64,000 nt of DNA, taken from contig JBAZCF010000003.1 in the NCBI GenBank assembly GCA_041671045.1, positions 305,890-369,889 on the forward strand, in the 5' to 3' direction. Origin of the DNA: Parachlamydiales bacterium. Its GTDB lineage: Bacteria; Chlamydiota; Chlamydiia; Chlamydiales; JABDDJ01. Numbering within the stretch: position 1 is the first letter of the stretch; every line of letters begins with the position of its first letter. Position numbers and translations under genes: made by a program. Of the stretch, positions 25,163 to 34,114 are shown piece after piece. The notes below the pieces were generated by a model that saw only the letters and a list, made by a program, of their open reading frames with translations, did no database searches and was not told where the DNA came from.

Positions 25163-25166
25163 GCCC

Positions 25167-28055
25167 CTATATAATAATATCGATACTTGCCCTAAATGAG
25201 GGATCCTTGCGGTCGTATTGGGGACCTTCAAATTTAGAGCGTATATATAAGTTTGCCGGGTCTAAAACCTCCCTTGTTAAAGTATAAACATCCACGTTAG
25301 GAGACATTGCGTCTCTGAAATCTTTAGATTGAGCTTCGGCAATGGTATTATCCTGGAATTTCTCCAGATTTTTAGTTGTGTCAGAGATAATTCTTACAAT
25401 AGATGTCGGCGTTGAGTCTAGGCTGATCTGATCCAGATTAGTTGTTGGCTGTCGACCTACCACTTTTAATGCAATATCATCAGATATTGACTTTGCTTTG
25501 TCTGCAGGGAGAGTCTTGCTGAGCTCTCTCGTGGCGACATTGACTAGGCTTTCTGCAAGATCTGTGGGTGAAAGCAGTGAATTGGCACCTATGCCATTTA
25601 ATAGCTGTTCGCCTGTCTGATTAATTTTGAAATCTGCATTTAATGCAGCCCGAGCAGCGACATCATTCTGTATTCCAAACTTGTCAACAAGTTCCTTTTG
25701 AATAAAGGCTCTTGCCTCCTGTTCACTTTGAACTTGGCCTAAATTATCGGCTAAATTCTGTGATACTTGTATGGAAGTCGTATTAGCTGCTTCTTTGCTT
25801 AATTGCGCTTGCAGCAATGTTTGTTCCAATGATTGTTTGAGAATACTAGAGTTAATGTTGTCGAAATTCTGACGGGCACTGTTCACACTTGCGTCTATGA
25901 CCTCTTCAGACAACCTATTCCCTACTAATATTGACTGGCCAATAGAATTGCCTTGGATCAAAGACTGCTGTATGACGGAATCACGTATTCCTCTTATCGT
26001 AGTAGAAGTCGCTAGATCGGAGGCTGAATTTAAGATTGCCCTTAAATCCCCTGCATCTAAACCTGACGAACTGAGAACCCTTTGACCTGTTTGTGAGGCA
26101 AGGAAACTTGTTCCATTGACTTCGACTCCTGACGTACGGTCCAACTCTGTGGCAGACGTCGTAGGAGATGGAAGCTGATTATTCACGGAGATTACTGCAT
26201 TGTTGATAGCTTCCCGTAGCTGATCTTCTCTAATGCCTTCGCTAACTAACCGGTCTTTCAGATCTGAGAAAAACTTATCCACATTATCTACAGGACCTGA
26301 GGTCTGGTCTACAGCATTATTTGCAGCCCTTGTGATATCCCGTCTATTGGCGCCTTCTGTCTTTAAAAGGCTGTCAATAAGAGAGTTTTTCAAATCTTGT
26401 TGAACAGTTCCTTCGCGCAGAGATTGATTAAGAAGGTCTGCTGTGCTTGGAGATGTAAGAGAGCTAGCAAATTGGGGTACAGCATTTCCTATGACCTGTG
26501 GCACTAAGCCGGGTGAATTTAGCGCGATTGAAAGAGCCTGTAAAGCGAAAGTAGCTAGGGATGATTGTAGTAAACCCGCCACAACCTGAGCTGCAGCAGC
26601 CTGATCCTCAGGCGACAACTGCCCTAGCAGATCGGAGCCCCCTACTAATTCAGCAGCAATAGCATTGATTATTTCGCTCCCTTTATCTTTAAAATTATTG
26701 GCCACGTTGACCAATTCAGAGGCTAACAGCACATTAGCGGTGTCTCCCCCAGGGCGAAGCTTTCCTAACTCATTATCAAATCGTACTGTTGTTGCCACGC
26801 CTGCTTGCTTTGCTGCGAGGAAAAAAAGGCTAATTCCGGCTTCAATGACATCTTGCTTAAAGGATTCCTGAGCAAATGTAGCGTCCCCTTGATTGACAAA
26901 AGGAGGCAGTCCTATTTTGGAAAGGGCTGCTTGCATGACCTGCAGCGAGACTTGCCCCTCTAATAAAGGTGAATTCAAACCAAACATAGTCGAACCTAAA
27001 CCTACAGCAGCGGCATTTCCACCTCCACTTTTGGGCTCAGGATGTTTATCGACATACGAATCTACTATTTGCGGCTTAGTTCCCCGCAAGAAATAGTTGA
27101 TAAAGTCCACATTATTCTGTTTGCTGTCGAGCATCTTTCTTGAAAAAATAATTCTGTCTATCCCTTTAATTTGATCCCCTTCCAATGTAGTATCCTGAGT
27201 ATTGAGGATAGGTGGTGGTGGTTCAGGAATCGTCGGAATCGTAGCAATGACATTTCTATCCACTGTAGGATCAGCAACAGGAATTGTATAAGGACCTGCG
27301 GGAAATGGAGTTACGGGCTCTTCTACCAGAACATAGGCCTGATGAGGAATAGGAGTTAAAGGTGGAACGAATTTAGCCCGTGTTTCATTTAGATCATCTA
27401 TTTTTAAATTGTTCTGATCGACCTGTTCATTATAGAGCAAAGCCGCATCTTTGTAGGTTTGTATTCCCGGGTTGGCCGTGGCAAAATGGCCATTATAAGC
27501 TGCAACAGCAGCATCAAATGCCACTTGATCTCCCGTTAAGTTGTAGTTTTGTATAGCCGTTCTGAATGCATCTACAGCTGCCTGATCTGCAGGGACTTGG
27601 GGATTATAAACAGTACTCGCAGAGTTCATGATAGTCCCCTGCTCGTTCTGCTTCTCTACAAGTTTCTTCCAATCTTGGTAGTTATCTTTTAAACGTGTAC
27701 GCTGCTTCCTACTTAATTTGCACATTTCTACGACTTGAGCATAATAATCGCGTGTCAGACTAGGATTTTCGACATCATTTGCCCTATCCTGTTTCTTAAA
27801 ATCATTTAGTGACTTACTGATTGTCTGTGCATAAATATTTAAGGGGATTTCCAAATCAGGTTGATCGAATAATAATAGCAATGATTGGGAAGAAGAAGGA
27901 CCGCCGGAAGACTCTATGACATCTTGTTCGCCTAAAGCTGAACTAGAGGATGGAGGTGGGGTAGGTGAAGTTGTCGTTACTGGAGTATCATTAGCTTCAC
28001 TACCGGAAGGGATAGAGGGCGGCGTGTAACTTGGATCTAAATATGGGTCACTCAT
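25167..28055 (-). CDS. 962-residue Ser/Thr/Pro-rich protein, putative type III effector
   Basis: No family recognised. The first 60 residues are rich in Pro, Ser and Thr without hydrophobic segments, typical of a type III secretion leader. Residues about 60-250 are charged and helical; the middle (about 380-460) has Ala/Leu-rich helices (ALQALSIALNSPGL near 510). From about 540 on, the sequence carries diffuse repeats of the type LRxAxNxAxxxxN (for example REAINNAVISVNNQL, GDLRAILNSASDLA, VIDASVNSARQN), suggesting a helical solenoid rich in Asn and Gln. AAGGAG eight bases upstream fixes the ATG at 28055. It converges on mgtE with a 4-base gap. Effector status is inference. Confidence 0.78.
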   Translation of the reverse strand: MSDPYLDPSYTPPSIPSGSEANDTPVTTTSPTPPPSSSSALGEQDVIESSGGPSSSQSLLLLFDQPDLEIPLNIYAQTISKSLNDFKKQDRANDVENPSLTRDYYAQVVEMCKLSRKQRTRLKDNYQDWKKLVEKQNEQGTIMNSASTVYNPQVPADQAAVDAFRTAIQNYNLTGDQVAFDAAVAAYNGHFATANPGIQTYKDAALLYNEQVDQNNLKIDDLNETRAKFVPPLTPIPHQAYVLVEEPVTPFPAGPYTIPVADPTVDRNVIATIPTIPEPPPPILNTQDTTLEGDQIKGIDRIIFSRKMLDSKQNNVDFINYFLRGTKPQIVDSYVDKHPEPKSGGGNAAAVGLGSTMFGLNSPLLEGQVSLQVMQAALSKIGLPPFVNQGDATFAQESFKQDVIEAGISLFFLAAKQAGVATTVRFDNELGKLRPGGDTANVLLASELVNVANNFKDKGSEIINAIAAELVGGSDLLGQLSPEDQAAAAQVVAGLLQSSLATFALQALSIALNSPGLVPQVIGNAVPQFASSLTSPSTADLLNQSLREGTVQQDLKNSLIDSLLKTEGANRRDITRAANNAVDQTSGPVDNVDKFFSDLKDRLVSEGIREDQLREAINNAVISVNNQLPSPTTSATELDRTSGVEVNGTSFLASQTGQRVLSSSGLDAGDLRAILNSASDLATSTTIRGIRDSVIQQSLIQGNSIGQSILVGNRLSEEVIDASVNSARQNFDNINSSILKQSLEQTLLQAQLSKEAANTTSIQVSQNLADNLGQVQSEQEARAFIQKELVDKFGIQNDVAARAALNADFKINQTGEQLLNGIGANSLLSPTDLAESLVNVATRELSKTLPADKAKSISDDIALKVVGRQPTTNLDQISLDSTPTSIVRIISDTTKNLEKFQDNTIAEAQSKDFRDAMSPNVDVYTLTREVLDPANLYIRSKFEGPQYDRKDPSFRASIDIII

Positions 28056-28307
28056 GTTAAACACTCCTTTCGAATTCTATCCTCATTAAATGAAGATAGT
28101 TAACTTAGGTACTGCATTCTGAAATTAAAATCACTCATTCAGTTACCTAATATTATTATAACAATCTATTTTTTAAATTAGAACATTCTATGCTAAGTTA
28201 TTTTTATCCTGGTAAGAAACTGTTAAAACTTATATTATTATAGATACTTGCTTAGAGACGACAAACCTGACTTTAGCAAGATTTCTTATTTAAAAATATG
28301 GACTCTC

Positions 28308-30125
28308 ATGTATCACCCCAAAAAAATCCGTAATGTCGCTATTATTGCACACATTGACCATGGTAAAACCACTTTAGTCGATTGCCTTCTCAAACAAGGG
28401 AATATTTTCCGCGATAACGCCAAAGTTCTAGAACGTGTCATGGACAGCAATGCCCAGGAGCGTGAGCGTGGCATCACCATCTACTCCAAACAAACTTGTA
28501 TTCATATCGACGACTACAAAATTAACATCATCGACACCCCTGGACACGCGGACTTCTCCGGCGAGGTAGAACGTATCCTTGGCACCGTCAACTCAGTCTT
28601 GCTCCTTGTCGACGCCCAAGAAGGCCCAATGCCTCAAACGCGCTTCGTCCTTATGAAATCTCTTCGTATGGGACTTAATCCTATTGTTATTATCAACAAA
28701 ATCGATAGACCTCACGCAGATCCCGACCGCGTTCTTAATGAAACCTTTGATCTATTTACAGAACTTGGCGCAACAGACGAACAGCTCGACTTCTCTTACT
28801 GCTACGCTTCCGGTTTGGGCGGCTACGCTGTATTGGATCCAGCAGAAAAACCTGTGGATATGCGTCCTCTCCTTCAGCTTATCATCGATAAAGTTCCTGC
28901 ACCATCGGGCGATCCAGATGAACCTTTCCTTATGCAGATCACAACCGTCGGTTTCGACGAGTATGTGGGCCGCCTAGTTTGCGGAAGAGTCCGTCAAGGA
29001 AAAATTTCCAAAGGCCAACCCCTGCTTCATATTTCCGCCACCGATCAAAAACGCAGCAACGTCACTCGTATCGAAGTAGCTCACGGCCTAGAAATGGTAG
29101 AAATGAACGAAGCGGGAGTAGGCGATATTATTACTCTAGCAGGATTCCCTACAGCAACTATTGGCGATACGCTCTGCGATCCAAACAACCCGATCCAACT
29201 TCCCCCTATCACTTTGGACGCCCCTACCGTTTCCGTCGACATCTGCGTCAACAATAGCCCCTTTGTCGGCAAGTCCGGTCAACACGTCACGATGAATAAA
29301 ATCCGTGACCGTCTTGAAAAAGAAAAACGTTCTAATATTTCGTTAAATATTAGTGCAGATACTAGCGACCAAGATAAAATTACTGTAGCAGGACGCGGCG
29401 AACTTCACCTGGCTGTTCTAATCGAGCAAATGCGCCGTGAAGGTTATGAATTCAGCCTTTCCAAACCTAAAGTTATTACGCGCGAAGAAGATGGCGTTCT
29501 CATGGAACCTATGGAACGCGTACATGTGGACGTTCCCGAAGAATACTCCGGTTCCATCATCGAGCAGTTGTCCAAACGTAAAGGGGAAATGCAAAGCCTT
29601 GAAACAACGGCAGAAGGTATGACACGTATGATATTCGTCATTCCAATGCGCGGACTGATCGGCTACCGCAATGAGTTCCTTACGATGACGCGCGGTCTCG
29701 GCGTTTTAACATCACTTTTCGAAGGCTATGCTCCATGGAAAGGCAACATTGGTGGTAAAAACCGCGGAGCTCTTATTGCAGGCTCAGGCGGACCATCTAC
29801 AGCTTACTCTCTATGGAACCTTCAAGATCGCGGAACCCTATTCGTAGGTCCAGGCGACGATGTTTACGAAGGTATGGTTGTAGGTGAGCATTCACGCGAA
29901 AATGACCTCATTGTCAATACGACAAAAGGTAAACAGCTAACGAACGTGCGTGCTGCAGGCAGTGATGAGAACATCATGCTCATCCCGCCTCTCAGACTTA
30001 CGTTAGAGCAAGCCATCGACTATATCCGTGAAGATGAATATGTTGAGGTCACTCCTGATGCAGTCCGTCTCAGAAAGAAATACCTTACTGAGAATGAGCG
30101 CAAGCGTTTAGACCGCAAAAAATAA
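28308..30125 (+). CDS. typA: Translational GTPase TypA/BipA
   Basis: A 605-residue EF-G-like GTPase. G1 is AHIDHGKTT, switch I/G2 RGITIYSKQT, G3 DTPGHADF, G4 NKID, G5 in the ASG region near residue 160; then domain II, the EF-G III/V-like domains and the TypA-specific C-terminus (KGKQLTNVRAAGSDENIMLIPP). It binds the ribosome and aids 50S assembly and stress adaptation. The reading frame extends upstream to a TTG, but MYHPKKIRNVAIIAHIDHGKTT is the family start, so I use the ATG at 28308. Immediately after the stop lies a tandem 92-base repeat. Confidence 0.95.
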   Translation: MYHPKKIRNVAIIAHIDHGKTTLVDCLLKQGNIFRDNAKVLERVMDSNAQERERGITIYSKQTCIHIDDYKINIIDTPGHADFSGEVERILGTVNSVLLLVDAQEGPMPQTRFVLMKSLRMGLNPIVIINKIDRPHADPDRVLNETFDLFTELGATDEQLDFSYCYASGLGGYAVLDPAEKPVDMRPLLQLIIDKVPAPSGDPDEPFLMQITTVGFDEYVGRLVCGRVRQGKISKGQPLLHISATDQKRSNVTRIEVAHGLEMVEMNEAGVGDIITLAGFPTATIGDTLCDPNNPIQLPPITLDAPTVSVDICVNNSPFVGKSGQHVTMNKIRDRLEKEKRSNISLNISADTSDQDKITVAGRGELHLAVLIEQMRREGYEFSLSKPKVITREEDGVLMEPMERVHVDVPEEYSGSIIEQLSKRKGEMQSLETTAEGMTRMIFVIPMRGLIGYRNEFLTMTRGLGVLTSLFEGYAPWKGNIGGKNRGALIAGSGGPSTAYSLWNLQDRGTLFVGPGDDVYEGMVVGEHSRENDLIVNTTKGKQLTNVRAAGSDENIMLIPPLRLTLEQAIDYIREDEYVEVTPDAVRLRKKYLTENERKRLDRKK

Positions 30126-30308
30126 TTCTGAGTTGTAATTAGAATTATCTTCAGTTTATTGCAGTCCTTCGAGGCTGCATATAGAGGCATTTTATTACCT
30201 AGGGCGGATGCCCTAGGTTCTGAGTTGTCTTTAGAATTTTCTTCAGTTTATTGCAGTCCTTCAGACTACATATAGAGGCATTTTATTACCTAGGGCGGAT
30301 GCCCTAGG
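30126..30308 (+). repeat. Two tandem ~92-base repeats after typA
   Basis: Unit 1 (30126-30217) and unit 2 (30218-30308) are nearly identical and each ends in the perfect palindrome CCTAGGGC-GGAT-GCCCTAGG. Unit 1 begins at the base after the typA stop, so it may be a duplicated terminator or a mobile palindromic element. Confidence 0.85.
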
Positions 30309-30600
30309 CTATTATAATTACGGGCTTTCAGCCCTAGTCGTCAAGTTCAGCATATGTATATAAAACGGATTTTGGGCTGAAGGCCCAAAACTAGTCTAGC
30401 CTTGGGCATCGCCCCAGGTATCGTTAGGACTGCAATATCATTTTCAAGGGCTAAAAAAAGATGTGTCCAGCTGCAAGGACAAGTCGCAGTTTTCCAATAC
30501 TTAGAGCAAGGTCTAATCTTAGCTAAGGCCAAACTAGCGATAAAAGACGCGGTTTCCAAAGAGCTTTGCCCTTTGGTGGGGGTCTAGGGGGCAAAGCCCC
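30309..30600. repeat. Cluster of GGGC/GCCC palindromes, no gene
   Basis: Further hairpins of the same flavour follow the tandem repeat: GGGCT-TTC-AGCCC (about 30323-30335), TTTTGGGC/GCCCAAAA (30370-30390), CCTTGGGC/GCCCCAGG (30400-30418), CCAAAG/CTTTGG (30556-30576). Together with 30126-30308 this 475-base gap holds no credible gene; short frames here (up to 70 codons) are translations of the palindromes. The pattern resembles REP-like or MITE-like intergenic palindromes. Confidence 0.6.
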
Positions 30601-30604
30601 CTAG
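30584..30604 (-). terminator. Hairpin containing the stop codon of the next gene
   Basis: CTAGGGGGC-AAA-GCCCCCTAG is a perfect 9-bp stem. Its right arm includes the TAG stop of the minus-strand gene ending at 30601, so the terminator or mRNA barrier begins inside the coding sequence. Confidence 0.6.
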
Positions 30605-31629
30605 GCGACGACTATTGTTTTATGTTGGAGTTCTGTGCGGAGGTCGGGTCCGCCTTTCATGGAGATTTCGTTAGCGATGGATTCGAAGCGAGTGTTAATT
30701 TGCGGGTCTTCGAGGGGGCCGCAGTAGACGCCCCATTTTTTGGCGACGACTTGGTTGGCTTGTGGAGCGTCAATACCGATGCAGGCAACACCTTGGGAAG
30801 TAACGACAAAATAGGTGGCGCCGCAGAAGTCTGGGTTCATCTCGGTATTTAGTTCGTGTGGGAATAAGGTCGTTGGGGGGTCTTGCAGTTCTGATATAAA
30901 AGTCTGTTGCTGCTCGGGGGTACGTTTCCCTAGGCCGCCTTGCGAATATATGATAAGAACTTTTGAGTTAGGGATTGTAAGAATTTGGCGGATTGTTATC
31001 GTCCTTGTTTGAACAGTAAGGACATTGTTCATATTGGATAGGAGGTCCTTAGCAAGGAGTTTTGTTAAGTTAGGGTCGTCGCATTTCGTGCATAAGGGGG
31101 TTGCGGGCATAGGGGTGTGGATGGACATGAGCAAAGTGAACTTTTCGAGGATTGCCAAGACTTTCATTACATTTTCTAGAATGGCTTGTAATGAAACAAT
31201 AATTTCGCGATGGTCTCCGCCAACCTCTATAAAAGAATTATCCGTCTTAATTTGTTCAATGGATCTTAAGATACCTTCTCTCAATTTAAAGTCATTGCCG
31301 TTGAATTTTGCAGTTTCCTCAGCAAGATGGAGAATACGATTCTTCAAGTATTCATTTTCCCTAGCCTTACTTTCCTTAAGAGCCTCTTCGCGACCTGAAT
31401 TTTTAGCCTCTTCAAGCTGAGATTGGAGCGTTTTAGCTTCTTGAGCTTCTAGAATACTCTTTTTGGCAAAAGCGGCGATAGTAAGCAGAGCTGCTGCAGT
31501 CGCAGTCCATGGGGTGGCATAATATAAGCTTGCTAAAGAAATAGTGGCGAAGCTTGTAGCTAAGTTACCGTAAAACTGGGAGTTGAGGGTGGGAGTAAAT
31601 TGATTTAATGAGATAGGAAAGGCTGTCAT
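30601..31629 (-). CDS. Unknown protein with paired membrane segments and coiled coil (Inc-like)
   Basis: A 342-residue protein of no recognised family. Two hydrophobic segments separated by a short turn lie at about 22-40 and 42-56 (ATISLASLYYATPWTATAAALLTIAAF), followed by a coiled coil (about 58-105, LQSQLEEAKNSGREEALKES), a cysteine pair (CTKC, about 181-184), and a mixed alpha/beta C-terminal domain (IPNSKVLIIYSQGGLG, about 220-235). The bilobed membrane region near the N-terminus with a cytosolic tail is the layout of inclusion-membrane proteins; membership is not proven. Ribosome site GGAGG is good. The stop lies inside a hairpin. Confidence 0.75.
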   Translation of the reverse strand: MTAFPISLNQFTPTLNSQFYGNLATSFATISLASLYYATPWTATAAALLTIAAFAKKSILEAQEAKTLQSQLEEAKNSGREEALKESKARENEYLKNRILHLAEETAKFNGNDFKLREGILRSIEQIKTDNSFIEVGGDHREIIVSLQAILENVMKVLAILEKFTLLMSIHTPMPATPLCTKCDDPNLTKLLAKDLLSNMNNVLTVQTRTITIRQILTIPNSKVLIIYSQGGLGKRTPEQQQTFISELQDPPTTLFPHELNTEMNPDFCGATYFVVTSQGVACIGIDAPQANQVVAKKWGVYCGPLEDPQINTRFESIANEISMKGGPDLRTELQHKTIVVA

Positions 31630-31696
31630 CTAGATCCTCCAAAAATAAAAGGCAATATAGCAGTAATGGAGATAGAAGCGAAATAAAATCAAGATA

Positions 31697-31729
31697 AGCG
31701 CTTTAGAGGGGTTATTTCTCCAAAGCGCT
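31697..31729 (-). terminator. Terminator of the exported methyltransferase gene
   Basis: AGCGCTTT-A-GAG pairs with CTC-C-AAAGCGCT (11 bp with one mismatch), 17 bases past the stop at 31747, followed on the minus strand by a T-rich tract (TTATCTTGATTTTATTTC). Confidence 0.65.
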
Positions 31730-31746
31730 ATAAATAGTGAGGGGTT

Positions 31747-32433
31747 TTATTGTTTGAATATCAAATAACCTGAAATGCCATCCGGAAGTGAAACGACTGC
31801 TACGCTATAGTTTTGGCCGTCGAGATTGCGGGCTATGATATCCATTACATCGCTCTGTGAATATGCATAGTGAACAAAAGTAGTATCCTCAATATGTTCA
31901 TAGGTGCAATTTGTTTTTTCTGCTGTCCAAAGAGTGAAGACAACCATACGCTTAGCTACTCTAAACATTTCTGAAACAGGTTTTTCTATGGATGGCAGGT
32001 GGCCAAACACTTCAAATGCTGCGACGACATCAAAAGAATTATCATTTAAGGTTAGATTAAAAAGGTCATCCTTGCGGAAATCTCCTTTTAGATACCTCAT
32101 ACGAGAAATTGCTAGCATGTTTTTTGAACTGTCGATACCGGTATATTTATCATTGGAGATAAAACGTGGCACAATCTCTTTGTAGATAAGCCCGGAACCG
32201 CTGCCAATCTCTAAAAAACTCTCATTGCCTTGATATATATTGCCTACGAAATTAGCGATATATTTACGGCGCACTGCTTCTAATGGGGATTCTAACCAGT
32301 AGCTATCGATATTTATTGCCACATTGGTGTTATCCCAAAGGCTGTTATCCTTATGCTGTGTTAGATCACATTCAATAGGATTTGACATTGTGGAGGCTAA
32401 GAGGAGGGTTGGTAGTAAAAATTGTTTGAGCAT
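31747..32433 (-). CDS. SAM-dependent methyltransferase with N-terminal signal-like segment
   Basis: A 228-residue class I methyltransferase. Motif I is FLEIGSGSGLIYKE (about 65-78), with acidic motif II YTGIDSSKNML, then LKGDFRKDDLF and FDVVAAFEVFGHL (motif post-I/II). The first 20 residues (MLKQFLLPTLLLASTMSNP) form a short hydrophobic segment like a signal peptide or membrane anchor, unusual for an enzyme that needs cytoplasmic SAM. No lipobox. Substrate unknown. Divergent from the aminotransferase gene, with 87 bases between, and perhaps part of the same glycan locus. Confidence 0.82.
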   Translation of the reverse strand: MLKQFLLPTLLLASTMSNPIECDLTQHKDNSLWDNTNVAINIDSYWLESPLEAVRRKYIANFVGNIYQGNESFLEIGSGSGLIYKEIVPRFISNDKYTGIDSSKNMLAISRMRYLKGDFRKDDLFNLTLNDNSFDVVAAFEVFGHLPSIEKPVSEMFRVAKRMVVFTLWTAEKTNCTYEHIEDTTFVHYAYSQSDVMDIIARNLDGQNYSVAVVSLPDGISGYLIFKQ

Positions 32434-32520
32434 TATTTCTCCATTGTTTGTAAAAAAGGGCCTAGTCTATATAATCTCGCATAAATTCAATTTATAACTA
32501 TCAAACGACAAAGTAAAATT

Positions 32521-33663
32521 ATGCAACTTTTTTTACCAAAATACGAAGTGGAAGAATGCGTAGATGCAATCCGCAAAGTTCTAGAGTCGGGCTGGACAGG
32601 ATGCGGACCTGTTTGTCGCCAATTTGAACAAGATTGGTCATCATTTACAGGCGCATCACATTGCCACTATATGAGCAGTGCTACAGCAGCCCTACATGTA
32701 GCCCTCAGACTATGCAATCTACCGCCAGAATCGCATGTGTTGACAACGCCACTGACGTTCGTCTCAACAAATGCAGTTATCCTGTATGAAAATCACATCC
32801 CTGTCTTTGTTGACATCAACGAAGACGACCTCTCATTGGATGCTGACGACTTTTTATTGAAAAAAGAAAGATACAAATCCAAAGCAGCAATGTGGGTACA
32901 TTATGGCGGCAACATTTCCGATCATTTCTACAAAGTTGCAGAAGCCCTCAAGTCTGAATTAGGAAAAAGTTTTACATTGATTGAAGACTGTGCTCATGCT
33001 TCAGGAGCACGCTATAAAGATGGAAAAGCTCTGGGTTCATCCCCTTCCACTTACTCATGCTTCAGCTTCCATTCCGTAAAGAACCTACCGACGTTTGACT
33101 CAGGAATGCTTTGTGTCAATTCCGAAGCGGTAAATCAACGTGCTAGAAAGCTTTCTTGGCTAGGTATTGACAAGGACACCTTTGCACGGACGAACTCCAC
33201 GCAAACCGATCTATATAAATGGCGTTATGATGTGCCGGAGCTAGGCTGGAAATATAACGGCAATGATGTCGCCGCTTCTATTGCCTGTGTTCAGCTGAAA
33301 TACCTTGATAGGGACAACAAAAAAAGACATCAGATGTTCCAATGGTATAAGGACAACCTCGAATCCAACAAAAACCTTAAGATCATGAAGCATTCTCCCC
33401 ACAGTTCACACCACCTATTTGTGCTGCGTGTAAAAAATAGGGACGAGATGATTAAGATCTTAAAAGATAACGGAATAGCTGCAGGTGTCCATTATTTGCC
33501 GAACAATGATTTCCCCATTTTCCAAAAGTATTACACACCGGGCGAATGCCCTGTATTGGAGAAAATCAGTGGTGAGCTAATCAGTTTGCCTAACCACTTG
33601 ACTCTTACTAAAGAAGATATCGACCGCGTATCAGAGGTTGTAAATGCAGCTGCAAAAAGCTAG
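32521..33663 (+). CDS. DegT/DnrJ/EryC1/StrS sugar aminotransferase
   Basis: A 380-residue PLP enzyme. SGWTGCGPVCRQFE starts the fold; SSATAALHVAL (about 53-63) binds phosphate; IEDCAHASGA (about 158-167) holds the PLP ring Asp; SFHSVKNLPTFDSGML (about 181-196) has the Schiff-base lysine; later LGWKYNGNDVAASIACVQL matches the family. Enzymes of this group aminate keto-sugars attached to nucleotides, as SpsC or PseC do in nonulosonate synthesis. It begins an operon of four overlapping genes with GNAT and two glycosyltransferases. Ribosome site is weak. Confidence 0.92.
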   Translation: MQLFLPKYEVEECVDAIRKVLESGWTGCGPVCRQFEQDWSSFTGASHCHYMSSATAALHVALRLCNLPPESHVLTTPLTFVSTNAVILYENHIPVFVDINEDDLSLDADDFLLKKERYKSKAAMWVHYGGNISDHFYKVAEALKSELGKSFTLIEDCAHASGARYKDGKALGSSPSTYSCFSFHSVKNLPTFDSGMLCVNSEAVNQRARKLSWLGIDKDTFARTNSTQTDLYKWRYDVPELGWKYNGNDVAASIACVQLKYLDRDNKKRHQMFQWYKDNLESNKNLKIMKHSPHSSHHLFVLRVKNRDEMIKILKDNGIAAGVHYLPNNDFPIFQKYYTPGECPVLEKISGELISLPNHLTLTKEDIDRVSEVVNAAAKS

Positions 33664-34114
33664 TCTTACTCCACTAGACTTGAATAATCCCGACCATATC
33701 GGGTGCATGTTTTTAGTTAGATCGCATCCTGCAGTGTCGCAATTTATGCCGGGCTCGCCCCCGGCAAATTTTTTGCAGCACACTCAGTATCTGTACAATG
33801 TGAAAAACAAACTGTTTTTTATAGTGTATGAAGAGGAAACTCCCTGCGGTTATGCCCAGTGTACTTTCAGTGGCGAAGAGATAGAACTCGGCTGGGCCCT
33901 TCACCCTGACTACTGGGGTAAAGGTATAGGAACAACAGCAGTACAGCAATTAGTCGATGTCATTGCAGCACACAATAAGCGCATCGTCCTTTATGTCCAA
34001 AAAAACAATCCGCGCGCTTTAGCTATTTACCAAAAGCAAGGATTTAGTTTATTGGAAAAGGGAACTGACGAAAAGCAATATAAAATGGAACTTGTTCATG
34101 CTAATCGCTCCTGA
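33644..34114 (+). CDS. GNAT N-acetyltransferase (PseH/SpsD-like position)
   Basis: A 156-residue acetyltransferase. The acetyl-CoA loop HPDYWGKGIGTTAVQQL (about 87-103), the preceding beta strand (IELGWAL), and NNPRALAIYQKQGF (about 120-133) are diagnostic. It probably N-acetylates the amino sugar made by the preceding aminotransferase, as in SpsC-SpsD or PseC-PseH pairs. It overlaps that gene by 20 bases, so tight coupling is certain. Not closely similar to the GNAT domain fused to NeuB at 5155-6714, so the locus encodes two distinct acetyltransferases. Confidence 0.87.
   Translation: MQLQKASLTPLDLNNPDHIGCMFLVRSHPAVSQFMPGSPPANFLQHTQYLYNVKNKLFFIVYEEETPCGYAQCTFSGEEIELGWALHPDYWGKGIGTTAVQQLVDVIAAHNKRIVLYVQKNNPRALAIYQKQGFSLLEKGTDEKQYKMELVHANRS

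Noticed and set aside
30347..30587. 60-70 codon frames on both strands after typA
   Set aside because: They translate the palindromic repeats; no ribosome sites and no coherent protein pattern.
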